Part shown: piece by piece, positions 19,471-28,509 of the stretch
Numbering within the stretch: the stretch's first letter is position 1
How the letters are laid out: each line of letters begins with the position of its first letter
Assembly: GCA_006212045.1 (NCBI GenBank)
Contig: PZPK01000001.1
Coordinates: 248,001-312,000, forward strand
Source: Oleiphilus sp.
GTDB lineage: Bacteria > Pseudomonadota > Gammaproteobacteria > Pseudomonadales > Oleiphilaceae
Length of the DNA stretch: 64,000 nucleotides
Reading direction: 5' to 3'
Notes under the pieces: model-generated
What the model was told of the DNA's origin: nothing
The model's database searches: none
The model's input: only the letters and a program-made list of their open reading frames with translations
Made by a program: the position numbers and the translations under genes

Positions 19471-20538
19471 ATGCAGCTGTTTGCCCCCTGCTTACGTTTG
19501 ACCACTTTAATCTGGCTGTTTCTAACGGGAGCCTTGCTCACCAGCCATCCGGCTGCTGCCAACGTTGACGAGGGAAGCGAAAAGTACGAAAAGCAGGAAC
19601 TGGTGCCTTTTCTGGCCTGTGTCTGGGACCCACTCGGTAAAGCCGGCCCTGCAGAACAAATCATGCGCGAAGCCAAAGCCGTGGCATTCAGATGGGGCAT
19701 CAATCTGGATTTTGTGATCTATAGTGATGAGCGTGTTGCCATTGACGAATTCAAGCTCGGTCGCTGTGATGGCGTCAACATGCTGGGTTTTCGGGCGCGC
19801 GAATTCAATACACTCACCGGCAGCCTGGGCGCGATTGGCGCCATTCCCAGCTACGAACACCTCGGTATTGTTATAAAATCACTCAGTTCCCCGAAAGCCG
19901 CAAAACTGATGCGAAATGGCGATTACGAAATTTTCGGGATCGGGCCGGCTGGCGCGATATTCATGTTCACACGCGACAGGTCCATATTGTTACCCCAGGA
20001 TTTCGCAGGCAAACGTATGGCCGTCCTCGATGACATCCCGGAGTCGGCCTACTTGTCCAAGAAACACGGTATCACACCGGTCAGCTCCACCATTTTCAAT
20101 TCTTTCCTCAAATTCAATAATGGCAGTGTGGACCTGACTGCGGGGCCAGCCATTATTTACGAACCCTTTGAACTACACAAAGGGCTGGACCCGGATGGCG
20201 GCATTTATTCGGACCCCTTTTTGTATATCACGATGCAATTGGTTGCCCGTTGGGATGCAGTTCCGGAACATATTCCGCAGAAAACAAGGGACTATGTCAT
20301 GTCCCGTTATCCGGATTTCGTCGAGTTTCTTAAAAAGCCCGAGGAGACAATCCCGGAAAAATACTGGATTGATGTTCCGGAAGACTTATACGATTACTGG
20401 GTGGAGGATTTCCGACAAAGTCGGATTGAGCTGGGTAAACAGGGTATCTATGACAAACGCACCCTGAAATTGATGCGCAAGGTGCGCTGCAAGCTTGATC
20501 CCGGCAATGCCGAGTGTTCTGCCAACAATAAAGAGTAA
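19471..20538 (+). CDS. Periplasmic solute-binding protein, AdeT-like, copy 2
   Basis: 355 residues, starting four bases after copy 1, so certainly the same operon. A longer signal peptide ends near TSHPAAANV. The central block from SYEHLGI to DPDGGIY is almost identical in protein to copy 1, while third codon positions differ at many sites and the N- and C-terminal thirds have drifted. The Cys pattern is conserved (CVWD, GRCDG, VRCKLDPGNAECS). The pair is an old tandem duplication under strong protein-level constraint. It ends six bases before the convergent fieF stop. Confidence 0.8.
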   Translation: MQLFAPCLRLTTLIWLFLTGALLTSHPAAANVDEGSEKYEKQELVPFLACVWDPLGKAGPAEQIMREAKAVAFRWGINLDFVIYSDERVAIDEFKLGRCDGVNMLGFRAREFNTLTGSLGAIGAIPSYEHLGIVIKSLSSPKAAKLMRNGDYEIFGIGPAGAIFMFTRDRSILLPQDFAGKRMAVLDDIPESAYLSKKHGITPVSSTIFNSFLKFNNGSVDLTAGPAIIYEPFELHKGLDPDGGIYSDPFLYITMQLVARWDAVPEHIPQKTRDYVMSRYPDFVEFLKKPEETIPEKYWIDVPEDLYDYWVEDFRQSRIELGKQGIYDKRTLKLMRKVRCKLDPGNAECSANNKE

Positions 20539-20544
20539 AGACGC

Positions 20545-21480
20545 TTATTTGTCTGCTTGGCCTTCAGGCGCAACAGCCTTCGCGGGTCTGGCCAGCTTCT
20601 CGGTGTGGGGATCCTGATGAATCAGGATATCCACTTCATCAAACAGATCACGCACAGATCGCTCGACTTCATCACTGATGCGGTGCGCTTCACTTAAACT
20701 CAGGGCACCATCCATCACCAGATGCATCTGTACGAAGCGGGTCCTGCCGGATTGGCGGGTACGCAATTCATGCACCTCTTCAACGTCAGGATGGGACAGG
20801 GCAACATCATACACCTCGCGCTGCTCTGCTTCCGGCAGCCCTCTGTCCATCAGCAACTGGACAGCCTCACGGCCAATATCAAAGGCCGACTTCAGAATGA
20901 ACAATGCGATCGCCAAGGCAACGATCGGGTCCGAATATAACCAGCCAAAATAATACAAGGCCAGCCCCAACAGCACGCCGAGATTACTCAGAAAATCCGC
21001 TGCATAGTGAAGCGAATCCGCCTTGATGGCCAAGGACCCTGTTTCTTTGACCACGTAACGCTGAAACATCACCAGAACAGAAGTCAGCACGATAGAAAAG
21101 CCGACAACGCCAAAACCCAGATCCAGCGACTCGATCAATTCCGGATGCACGATCCGTTCAACAGAAAACATCAACAAAAATATCGCAGAACTCGCGATAA
21201 AGGTCGCCTGCCCTAACCCTGCCAATGCTTCAGCCTTGCCATGACCAAAGCGATGTTCTCTGTCCGGCGGCATCATGGCATAACGAATCGCAAGCATGTT
21301 GACGCCTGACGCCAGCAGATCAAGCATCGAGTCCACCAGCGAAGCGAGTACGCCGACAGAGCCGGTCCAAAACCATGCCACAACTTTGGCTACCAGCAGA
21401 ATCAGGGCGACGCAGACAGATGCCCAGGCCGCCGCCAGAATCAACCTGTCCTGCCGGGATCTCTTGCCGTCATTCGACAT
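20545..21480 (-). CDS. fieF: Cation diffusion facilitator, FieF/YiiP type
   Basis: 311 residues from the ATG at 21480; a GTG at 21495 would add five. Six membrane segments are followed by a cytoplasmic C-terminal domain. The tetrahedral metal site is complete: DSMLD (DxxxD) in the second helix and HYAAD (HxxxD) in the fifth. HRFGHGKAEALAG is the typical loop before the third helix, and HELRTRQSGRTRFVQMHL marks the cytoplasmic domain. It exports divalent cations (zinc or iron) by proton antiport. It follows the GNAT gene by a few bases and is probably co-transcribed. Confidence 0.94.
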   Translation of the reverse strand: MSNDGKRSRQDRLILAAAWASVCVALILLVAKVVAWFWTGSVGVLASLVDSMLDLLASGVNMLAIRYAMMPPDREHRFGHGKAEALAGLGQATFIASSAIFLLMFSVERIVHPELIESLDLGFGVVGFSIVLTSVLVMFQRYVVKETGSLAIKADSLHYAADFLSNLGVLLGLALYYFGWLYSDPIVALAIALFILKSAFDIGREAVQLLMDRGLPEAEQREVYDVALSHPDVEEVHELRTRQSGRTRFVQMHLVMDGALSLSEAHRISDEVERSVRDLFDEVDILIHQDPHTEKLARPAKAVAPEGQADK

Positions 21481-21499
21481 CAGCACGTCCCACACGATG

Positions 21500-22039
21500 C
21501 TAAATCTCCACCTTCAGGGTTTTCAGATACCAATTGTCGCAGGCATTATGTCCACTGTTACCCATCGGAGCTGTCAATGGGGAGAACCCCATTTTCTGAT
21601 ACAGCCGTCCGGCTTCGGTCATGCTGTTTAAGGTTTCCAGATAACAGCGTTCATACCCCATATGTCGTGCCTGTTCGATCACCTGGCTCAACAGACGATA
21701 ACCGAGTGATCGCCCGCGCGCTTTCGGTAATAAATACATTTTCTGCAGTTCACATACCGCAGGCATTTCGCATTCGAACTCGGCGACGCCCCCGCCGCCA
21801 ACAACCACGCCACCTGACTCGATCACCCAATAACTTCGGCCAGCACAATCATATGCGCCGCTCATATCATCCAGTTCGGGATCTTGCCAGGCAAAGCCCG
21901 GTCGATTCGCGCCATACTCGGTCAGAACTTCCCGAATAATTGAAGCTATCTGGGCGTTATCTTTCTTCTCTATCTGACGGATCACAGCTTCTTGCGCATG
22001 GCTCACCGCTGATTCACAGGCGTGTTTGTCAGGATTCAT
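21500..22039 (-). CDS. GNAT family N-acetyltransferase
   Basis: 179 residues from the ATG at 22039; a TTG two codons upstream is possible. The acetyl-CoA loop reads LLPKARGRSLGYRLL and is followed by CYLETLNSMTEAGRLYQKMGF, typical of Gcn5-related enzymes. The core starts near VIRQIEKKDNAQIASIIREV. Cytoplasmic. Substrate cannot be told. It precedes fieF with a gap of only a few bases. Confidence 0.9.
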   Translation of the reverse strand: MNPDKHACESAVSHAQEAVIRQIEKKDNAQIASIIREVLTEYGANRPGFAWQDPELDDMSGAYDCAGRSYWVIESGGVVVGGGGVAEFECEMPAVCELQKMYLLPKARGRSLGYRLLSQVIEQARHMGYERCYLETLNSMTEAGRLYQKMGFSPLTAPMGNSGHNACDNWYLKTLKVEI

Positions 22040-22103
22040 AGGCAAAGGTTATAGTTGCTGGATAATTTCACATCTTAATTCAAGTCGGTTCCGGATCCCA
22101 ATA

Positions 22104-23702
22104 ATGTCTTCACATAAGTCATCGCATCGCTCAAACCCGTCCTTGCCCGCTCTTTCACGGACGCCGTTTTCGGCGGCACCCAAGAGCTCCGCGCCACTGT
22201 ACCTGGCCAATGAAGCCAGGGAACTGGATCGCCGTCTGATAGAGCAACACGGGATTCCCGGCTACAGCCTGATGCGCAATGCCGGAAAGTTTGCGTTTGA
22301 CACGCTACTAAGGCGGTGGCCGGAAACCGAGTCTGTCCATGTGCTTTGCGGCAGCGGTAACAATGCGGGTGACGGCTATGTGATCGCGCGTCTGGCAAAG
22401 GAATCGGGCTTTGATGTCCGCGTATTCAGCTTGTGTGACACCAATAAACTGAAAGGCGATGCGAAACGCGCCTACGAGGATGCGAAGGCGCTTGGTATCG
22501 CAGCGATACCCTTCGACGCCATGCAATTCGAGGCCGAATCGGGCAATGATTGTGTCATCGTCGACGCCATGCTTGGAACCGGCTTAAATACAGCGGTCAA
22601 AGGCGTCTATGCCGAAGCGATAAAAAGCTGCAACCAAAGTGCCTTACCGGTTCTCGCCATTGATATTCCCTCGGGTCTGTCGGCCGATACCGGACAAGTG
22701 CTTGGCATGAGCATCAAGGCCGATGTCACTGTCACCTTTATCGGTCTGAAACTGGGACTCTTTACCGGACAGGGGCGCCACTATGCCGGAGAAATCTTTT
22801 TCGACGCGCTGTCCGCACCAGATGCTGCCAGCCACAAGCTGCCTGTCGCGGCGCAAGCACTGGCCCTGGGGTGTCTGCTGAACCAACTGGAAAGAAGACC
22901 GGCGCATGCCCACAAGGGCCATTATGGCCACGCCCTGTTAATTGGCGGCAATCATGGCTATGGCGGAGCGGTGATGATGGCCACCAAGGCCTGCCTGCGC
23001 ATGGGGCCCGGATTGACCAGTGTCGCCACCCGAGCGGAATACATCCCGGCCTTTACCGGCCATTGCCCGGAAGCCATGGCAAAATCTGTCCCTCACCTGA
23101 ACAACCTCAAGCCGCTTACCACCAAAGCCTCTCACATTCTGATTGGCCCCGGCCTGGGTCAGGACGCATGGGCTGAACAGATGTTGTTTACAGCAATTGA
23201 ATCGGGCAAACCTCTGGTACTGGATGCCGACGCACTTAATCTGCTATCGACACACCCCGAATGGTTACCGGAAAATACCGCGCACTGGCTGATCACACCC
23301 CATCCAGGAGAAGCCGCGCGCCTGCTTAAGTGCACTACCGCTGAAATCGAGCAGGATCGCTTGGGCAGCGTCAGGACATTATCGCAACGTTATGGCTGCT
23401 CCGTTATTCTCAAAGGCAGCGGAACCCTAATCTGCAATAACGGCAAGGATGTCGAACTCTGCCCTTACGGCAACCCCGGCATGGCTTCCGGCGGCATGGG
23501 GGATGTACTGAGCGGCTTACTCATCGGCTTACTGGCTCAAAACACTATCGAACGAAAGCTCGCCATCGCATTGGCCGTATGCCTGCATGCCTGCGCCGCC
23601 GATGCGCTTGTGGAAAAACAGGGAGAATGCGGTTTGCTCGCGAGTGATCTGATACCTGTCGCCAGAACGTTGTTAAACAGGCAAACTTGCCCAAACGAGT
23701 GA
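22104..23702 (+). CDS. nnr: Bifunctional NAD(P)HX epimerase/dehydratase
   Basis: 532 residues from the ATG at 22104; the frame is open to 22026, which overlaps the divergent GNAT gene. The N-terminal YjeF_N epimerase domain (about 30-245) carries GSGNNAGDGYVIARLA and DAMLGTGLN. The C-terminal ADP-dependent dehydratase domain of ribokinase fold (about 250-525) carries ITPHPGEAARLL and NPGMASGGMGDVLSG. It repairs hydrated NADH and NADPH. The common neighbours queG, tsaE and amiB are absent, so the gene has been moved from the usual gammaproteobacterial context. Confidence 0.95.
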   Translation: MSSHKSSHRSNPSLPALSRTPFSAAPKSSAPLYLANEARELDRRLIEQHGIPGYSLMRNAGKFAFDTLLRRWPETESVHVLCGSGNNAGDGYVIARLAKESGFDVRVFSLCDTNKLKGDAKRAYEDAKALGIAAIPFDAMQFEAESGNDCVIVDAMLGTGLNTAVKGVYAEAIKSCNQSALPVLAIDIPSGLSADTGQVLGMSIKADVTVTFIGLKLGLFTGQGRHYAGEIFFDALSAPDAASHKLPVAAQALALGCLLNQLERRPAHAHKGHYGHALLIGGNHGYGGAVMMATKACLRMGPGLTSVATRAEYIPAFTGHCPEAMAKSVPHLNNLKPLTTKASHILIGPGLGQDAWAEQMLFTAIESGKPLVLDADALNLLSTHPEWLPENTAHWLITPHPGEAARLLKCTTAEIEQDRLGSVRTLSQRYGCSVILKGSGTLICNNGKDVELCPYGNPGMASGGMGDVLSGLLIGLLAQNTIERKLAIALAVCLHACAADALVEKQGECGLLASDLIPVARTLLNRQTCPNE

Positions 23703-23739
23703 TTCCATGGCACCTTTTGAATACGCACATCTGATACCT

Positions 23740-24411
23740 TCAGTCTTCTATCGCTCCACTATCCCGTAGCAATTGATAAATAGACTCTGCCATCTCGCGA
23801 TAACCTGCGGCGTTAAAGTGTATCGGATCAGACTTCATTGACGGCGTGCGCATTAGTCTGCCAATCAGCTCGCCATCGAACACCAGAGAATATTGTTCAG
23901 CCAGCTCCCGATAAAATGGCGCAGCATCTGAAAATAGCTTCTTCTCCGGCACGCCAAGCAGTACCACCGGAATTCCGGATTGCTGAATCAAACGGATCAT
24001 CCGGTCCAGATCGGCTTTGATCAGATCCGAATTCCTGTTTCTGAGAATATCATTGCCACCTTCAATCAAGATCACCAACGCAGCTTGTGTTGCTTCAAGT
24101 TCAGCGGGCAATCGCTTTGCGCCCTGTGCAGCCGTTTCCCCCGGGATACCGGCATTAATTACGTCTAAGCCACTTAAGCGCGCAAGCACCGTTGGATAAC
24201 TCTGTTCGGCATTGACTCCGGTGCCAAAGGTCAGACTATCTCCGAAAGCGAGAATGCGATCACCCGGTTCGAGAGGTTGCAGTTCCGGAGAGCCGCAAGC
24301 GGCCAGCAGCACTGCCGCTCCGATCATAGAAAAACGCAGACAGCTCAGTACCCATCGCAGCAAACAGGACCCGGTTAGGTGGCGGCATTGGCCGCTTGAG
24401 CCAACTATCAT
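23740..24411 (-). CDS. SGNH/GDSL lipoprotein esterase, TesA-like
   Basis: 223 residues from the ATG at 24411, two bases after the upstream stop and preceded by AAGAAGAAG; later starts (TTG near 24360 or ATG 24327) are possible because the N-region is unusually long before the lipobox AAVLLAAC. Block I is AFGDSLTFGTG, block III EGGNDIL and block V DPIHFNAAGY, giving Ser, Asn and Asp-His of the catalytic set. The closest group is the arylesterase/thioesterase I family, usually periplasmic, consistent with a lipid anchor. Likely co-transcribed with the VOC gene. Confidence 0.87.
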   Translation of the reverse strand: MIVGSSGQCRHLTGSCLLRWVLSCLRFSMIGAAVLLAACGSPELQPLEPGDRILAFGDSLTFGTGVNAEQSYPTVLARLSGLDVINAGIPGETAAQGAKRLPAELEATQAALVILIEGGNDILRNRNSDLIKADLDRMIRLIQQSGIPVVLLGVPEKKLFSDAAPFYRELAEQYSLVFDGELIGRLMRTPSMKSDPIHFNAAGYREMAESIYQLLRDSGAIED

Positions 24412-24413
24412 GC

Positions 24414-24785
24414 TCACGCTTCTTCTTGCGCAACCTGATCTGACCATACCGCCATTTCATTGCCGCCCGGCTCGATAAAATGGAAACGCCGTCCACCCGG
24501 AAAAGCAAAAACCGGTTTACAGATCTGGCCACCGGCTTGCTCGATCGCCGCTCGTGTGCGCTCCAGATCCTTGCTGAAGAACACAATCAATGCTGCGCCC
24601 TCTTCACTGCGAACATGCTTGTCCGACGGGTAAAAACCGCCTTCGATACCGGCATTCTGAAAGGCCGTATATTCGGGGCCATAGTCGGTGAATGTCCAAT
24701 TAAAAACCGCACTGAAAAAAGCCTTCGACCGGGCCAGATCCGCGACTGCGAATTCAAGGTAGTTAATTCTGCCATCCTCACTCAT
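24414..24785 (-). CDS. VOC family (glyoxalase/bleomycin-resistance fold) protein
   Basis: 123 residues. A short two-module fold: NYLEFAVADLARSKAFFSAVF at the start and GGRRFHFIEPGGNEMAVW near the end match the group often labelled glyoxalase-like. Metal-ligand positions (His/Glu) are only partly visible, and the substrate cannot be named. It ends just before the SGNH esterase gene. Confidence 0.88.
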   Translation of the reverse strand: MSEDGRINYLEFAVADLARSKAFFSAVFNWTFTDYGPEYTAFQNAGIEGGFYPSDKHVRSEEGAALIVFFSKDLERTRAAIEQAGGQICKPVFAFPGGRRFHFIEPGGNEMAVWSDQVAQEEA

Positions 24786-24833
24786 TGCTTTCCCCTGTTT
24801 CCTCTAAAAGCCTCAGCTCCTGTCAATCAGCAC

Positions 24834-25169
24834 TTATACCTGCTTCGGTGCGAACATAATAATCGCCATGCCAAGCAAAGCGACTGAAGAACCCAGCAGA
24901 TCCCAGAACGTCGGGCGAATGCCGTCGACGCTCCATAGCCAAACGATGGCCATGCAGATATAAACACCTCCATACGCCGCATAGACCCGTCCAGCTGCGG
25001 TGGGATGCAATGACAGCAACCAGGCAAAGGCCATCAAACTGAGCGCACCGGGTAACAGCAACCAGACCGTTTTACCTTCACGTAGCCACAGATAGGGCAA
25101 ATAGCACCCGACGATTTCTGCCAGGGCAGTGAGCACAAAAAGCCCCAGCGTTTTCAATTCAAGCAACAT
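24834..25169 (-). CDS. YnfA family membrane protein (UPF0060)
   Basis: 111 residues, as usual for the family, from the ATG at 25169 with AAGGAG just upstream. Four membrane helices are visible, with [17 protein letters not shown] in the first and [16 protein letters not shown] in the third. YnfA resembles small multidrug resistance (SMR) transporters and has been linked to efflux in enteric bacteria. Inner membrane. Confidence 0.94.
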   Translation of the reverse strand: MLLELKTLGLFVLTALAEIVGCYLPYLWLREGKTVWLLLPGALSLMAFAWLLSLHPTAAGRVYAAYGGVYICMAIVWLWSVDGIRPTFWDLLGSSVALLGMAIIMFAPKQV

Positions 25170-25261
25170 CGGCTCCTTTGTTCTACCGAAAAGCGCATCA
25201 CCCTGAGGGATGCCCAATGCTTCACGGAGGACTCTTAACGGCAAACCATCGGGACATGACC

Positions 25262-26296
25262 CTAGGTGCCCACGTCAATATTGTCCCACCCTACTCTGTC
25301 CACCCACTTCTTCAGCATGGGCGGCCGATATTTGGGGTCACTGTGATAGCGGGCTTTAACACTCGGGTGAATTCTGGAATGCTTCTGTACTTCTGTTTCC
25401 AGAGGACGGTGCAGTGCTTTGGAAAAGCGGTAAATGTGCTTCCGGGATTTGTTGATTCGCGCCGTTGGGCTTTCTCTTAAACCGTCACGCACATGAGGCT
25501 CAATCGCCAATCCGGCCGCTTCAGCCTCATCCAGCATCCAGGCAAGCGGCGTGTCAGAAGCCAACTTCCGATGCTTGTCAGGACCATACGAACCTCCGAT
25601 ATCCGAATGCACACCGGCAAACCAGACCTGCTTCAGATCCAGCCCCTCCTTGGCATCCCATAGGGTCGGCTCAAAGTCCGTGCGTTTTTCATCAATCGCC
25701 AGGGCGTGTCTGGCAATGGCGACATTGGAACCAAGTTCCGTATCGTAGAATTCATCCTGCTCAGAGAAAAAACCAATGATGCTCCTCGGAATTCCGAGGG
25801 CGCCGACAGTATCCCAGACACCAACAAAACGCACTTTTCTGGACGGGTGCGAAAACTCTTGTCTAAACCGGACTGATTTTTCACCGCGCGGGTGCGCTTT
25901 TTTCAGTTTGCTTTTGTATAACTTCCAGGCTTCGGGGATACGGTGCGCGTGTTCCCTTTTGAGAAGGCCGCAATTATTGATCATGCCGCTCAAAGCGCGG
26001 ACGGTATAGGCCCCTCGACTGAATCCGAACAGGTAAACATGGTCACCTTCATCGTAATTCTGAACAATATACCGGTACCCGTCCATGATGTTTTTTTCGA
26101 TGCCTTTACCCGTCGCGCCACCAAGGATCATATTATGATAGGAACCCAACCCCCAGTCATAAAAGACATGTTGCGGGGTCGCTCCGCTTGTTGGGGCAAT
26201 CGCCCGCGCTAACTTGAGAATATTGGTGGGGTAGTCAGAAGCGTCCTCTTCCGGCCGATTCCAGGTGCCATCTGCACAGACAATAATATTTGCCAT
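25262..26296 (-). CDS. DUF2235 alpha/beta hydrolase
   Basis: 344 residues from the ATG at 26296, preceded by GGGAG. The start [13 protein letters not shown] is typical of DUF2235, the nucleophile elbow is [12 protein letters not shown] near residue 93, and the later Asp and His fit VWDTVGALG and [15 protein letters not shown]2235 includes Tle-type phospholipase effectors of type VI secretion, but also many stand-alone proteins. No VgrG, PAAR or immunity-like gene is beside it, so an effector role is not supported here. Confidence 0.88.
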   Translation of the reverse strand: MANIIVCADGTWNRPEEDASDYPTNILKLARAIAPTSGATPQHVFYDWGLGSYHNMILGGATGKGIEKNIMDGYRYIVQNYDEGDHVYLFGFSRGAYTVRALSGMINNCGLLKREHAHRIPEAWKLYKSKLKKAHPRGEKSVRFRQEFSHPSRKVRFVGVWDTVGALGIPRSIIGFFSEQDEFYDTELGSNVAIARHALAIDEKRTDFEPTLWDAKEGLDLKQVWFAGVHSDIGGSYGPDKHRKLASDTPLAWMLDEAEAAGLAIEPHVRDGLRESPTARINKSRKHIYRFSKALHRPLETEVQKHSRIHPSVKARYHSDPKYRPPMLKKWVDRVGWDNIDVGT

Positions 26297-26454
26297 ACCA
26301 CTCACTCCCTCGATTGAATGTTCGCCATTCACAGGTCCATCTTTTACTGCACGGAAACATCCCGTTTCAGACGAGCCGGAAAACAGCCGTTGAACCAAAA
26401 CGAACGTGCGATCTGACTAACACTTTTAAAGTCATCGCCCGCCGGTACTGCTCG

Positions 26455-26742
26455 TTATTTGTGCGCTATCTCTTTGGTCGTAAACAGGAAATCTTTCAAT
26501 TCCTTATCAAAGGTTGGGTCCTTGCGCCGTATCCATTCCAACACCATCGCCGCATGCTCTTTTTCTTCATCGCGATTGTGTATCAGAATGGCTTTCAAAT
26601 CATCATCTTTGCAGGCGTCGACACGTTGGTTGTACCAATCGACTGCTTCCAGTTCTTCCATTAGAGAGGAAATTGCCCGATGCATATCACGGGTTTCGTC
26701 ACTGATCTCGTTAATCGGCTCATGATAGCCTTCGTTCGCCAT
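26455..26742 (-). CDS. Encapsulated-ferritin-like (EncFtn) protein lacking a targeting tail
   Basis: 95 residues from the ATG at 26742, preceded by AAGGAG. The core LMEELEAVDWYNQRVDACKD followed by HNRDEEKEHAAMVLEWIRR is the two-helix EncFtn signature, with Glu and His residues that form the iron ferroxidase site at the dimer interface in the Rhodospirillum protein. The chain ends at FTTKEIAHK; the C-terminal encapsulin-loading peptide found in classical EncFtn is missing, and no encapsulin shell gene is in the window. Probable soluble iron oxidation or storage protein. Stand-alone. Confidence 0.88.
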   Translation of the reverse strand: MANEGYHEPINEISDETRDMHRAISSLMEELEAVDWYNQRVDACKDDDLKAILIHNRDEEKEHAAMVLEWIRRKDPTFDKELKDFLFTTKEIAHK

Positions 26743-27042
26743 TGCATTACTCCTTGGGGCTTTATTGGAAAGACTAACGCACCTCGCCAAGCTGTGTTAG
26801 TGGCAAGAATACGCATGTTCGGTCAATCACTGTATTCCTTGACCGACAAAGAGAGCAAAACCTTATCAGGGAACATAGCAAGGGACAAGCCGTGGCTTTG
26901 CCACTTCGCAAGTCTTGGTCCTGGAATGCAGTTTGATATTACAAGCAGCGGGTTTACCAGGCTCGGGCAAAACAATGTTTCACATAAAGGCTCGGATCTC
27001 GACTACTATTAAACAAGTAGTAGTTATTGATACGAGCCGGAT
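26743..27042. other. Intergenic region, 300 bases
   Basis: Divergent gap between the EncFtn-like gene and the binding-protein gene. A short hairpin (GTGGC at 26892-26896, GCCAC at 26900-26904) is the only structure seen; it has no T-run. Promoters for both genes should be here but no convincing hexamer pair stands out. Confidence 0.4.
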
Positions 27043-27807
27043 ATGATCCCCAAGCAAACTGTTTCCAAGCTGATCGTTGTTATCTCTTTGCTCATCCCCT
27101 TAAACCAGGCTGCAGCACAGCAATCGATTCGTATTGTGACGGCTCCCTGGGCCCCCTATGCCTATGTAGAAAATGGCAAAGTCACTGGAACCGACGTCGA
27201 CATTTCGCTCGCCGTGCTGAAGCAGTTAGGCGTCGAAGCCAGCATCGAGATGTTACCCTGGAAGCGCGCGCTTGCCCTCGTCAAACAACAGGAAGCGGAT
27301 GCCGTTCTGGACGCTTCTATCAGTCCGGAACGCCAACAGTTCATGTACTTTCCGAATGAGCCGGTGTCTATCGGAACGACGGTTTTCTTTAAACGTAAAT
27401 CGAATTCTATTACTTCTCTTGACCTGGACAACGCATCCGGACTCTCGGTTGGCGCCATGCTTGGCTACAAATATTGTGAAGAGCTGGACCGCAGCGACTT
27501 GATCAAGCGCGCATCACGCGTCGCAACCCTGGAACAGAATTTTAAGAAGCTGCTACTTAATCGAGTGGATCTGGTGGTGGAAGTTGACGCTGTCGGCCTG
27601 TATAAAATTGGGGAAATGGGTATTTCCAATGAGATTTCCATCGTTGGCAATACTCATTACTGCGCCGGAGGCAATTATCTGGCGTTTGCGAAAACACCCG
27701 CACTAAAAACATTGGCAGGGGAATTCAGCACGGCGCTGGAAAAATTCAAGAAAACAGCCGAATACAGACAAATTCTCAGCAAGTACCTTTATCCGTCCAA
27801 GCTCTAA
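27043..27807 (+). CDS. Periplasmic amino-acid-type solute-binding protein (SBP family 3)
   Basis: 254 residues with a Sec signal peptide (LIVVISLLIPLNQAAAQ, cut near 26). The mature domain starts IRIVTAPWAPYAYVENGKVTG and has GTDVDISLAVLKQLG and EMLPWKRALALVKQQEADAV, matching the HisJ/PAAT-like fold. No ABC permease or ATPase gene follows, so it may be an orphan receptor or sensor subunit. A Cys pair (YKYCEEL, THYCAGG) might form a disulfide. Confidence 0.87.
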   Translation: MIPKQTVSKLIVVISLLIPLNQAAAQQSIRIVTAPWAPYAYVENGKVTGTDVDISLAVLKQLGVEASIEMLPWKRALALVKQQEADAVLDASISPERQQFMYFPNEPVSIGTTVFFKRKSNSITSLDLDNASGLSVGAMLGYKYCEELDRSDLIKRASRVATLEQNFKKLLLNRVDLVVEVDAVGLYKIGEMGISNEISIVGNTHYCAGGNYLAFAKTPALKTLAGEFSTALEKFKKTAEYRQILSKYLYPSKL

Positions 27808-27816
27808 CGACAGGCC

Positions 27817-28374
27817 CTATACAACTAGCGCCATTATTGGATAGCTGGCAACCCCGTACATGGCCAGCAAACCAAGATTCATAAACAGGCCGCGGCCACT
27901 GTCATGCCGGTTCAGATAACAGAAGGTATAGCCAAGGCGGGCAAGCGCAAAACCAGGCACCCAGAGACATACCGCCAATAAAGACGAACCGGACAGCATA
28001 AAAGGTATTAACAGTAAAACGAAAAAGACGGTATTCTCAGTGGTATTTCGATGTGCATTATGGACACGTTCAAGCGCCTGAAACCCCACCTCCGGAACGT
28101 CTGCCCGACTGGCGCCACTGGCTAGCCACTCCTCCGGGGTTGCAAACATGCGATATTTCACCCGGGTCAGCTCTGTTGCTGTCATCAGCCAGGTGTGATT
28201 AACGCATAGCAGAATGACCGCTACGCACAGGGCAATGAGTCTGTTGGTCTCGGGAAGGGAAACCACCCAAGGCCGGAGTTCCAGCGCAACACCATTTATC
28301 AGCAATGCAAGCAACAGAACAGCCCATGGATAGCCGAGCACCAGCCGTGTTGCTTTTGTTTGCTTGGCGTCCAT
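27817..28374 (-). CDS. MAPEG family membrane protein
   Basis: 185 residues with four predicted membrane helices. The MAPEG hallmark is in FQALERVHNAHRNTTENTVF, with Glu and Arg spaced as in glutathione-dependent eicosanoid and microsomal glutathione transferases, followed by FALARLGYTFCYLNRHDSGR. Bacterial members often show glutathione transferase or peroxidase activity; the specific activity is unknown. It ends nine bases after the stop of the convergent binding-protein gene. Confidence 0.88.
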   Translation of the reverse strand: MDAKQTKATRLVLGYPWAVLLLALLINGVALELRPWVVSLPETNRLIALCVAVILLCVNHTWLMTATELTRVKYRMFATPEEWLASGASRADVPEVGFQALERVHNAHRNTTENTVFFVLLLIPFMLSGSSLLAVCLWVPGFALARLGYTFCYLNRHDSGRGLFMNLGLLAMYGVASYPIMALVV

Positions 28375-28509
28375 GCAGGATTTTCCTTTATGTCGTCGAC
28401 AGAAGCCTGTCAGACCACCCTGCCCCGAATTGGTTCAACCAACGGCCGTCAATAGCTGCCTGAGCCGGCAAATACAGAAAATTCTGCGCGTTCTGTGGCG
28501 AGCGATTGA

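Noticed and set aside
18435-20538. Complete TRAP or ABC uptake system
   Set aside because: No permease, DctQ/DctM or ATPase gene lies beside the two binding proteins; fieF and nnr follow on the right.
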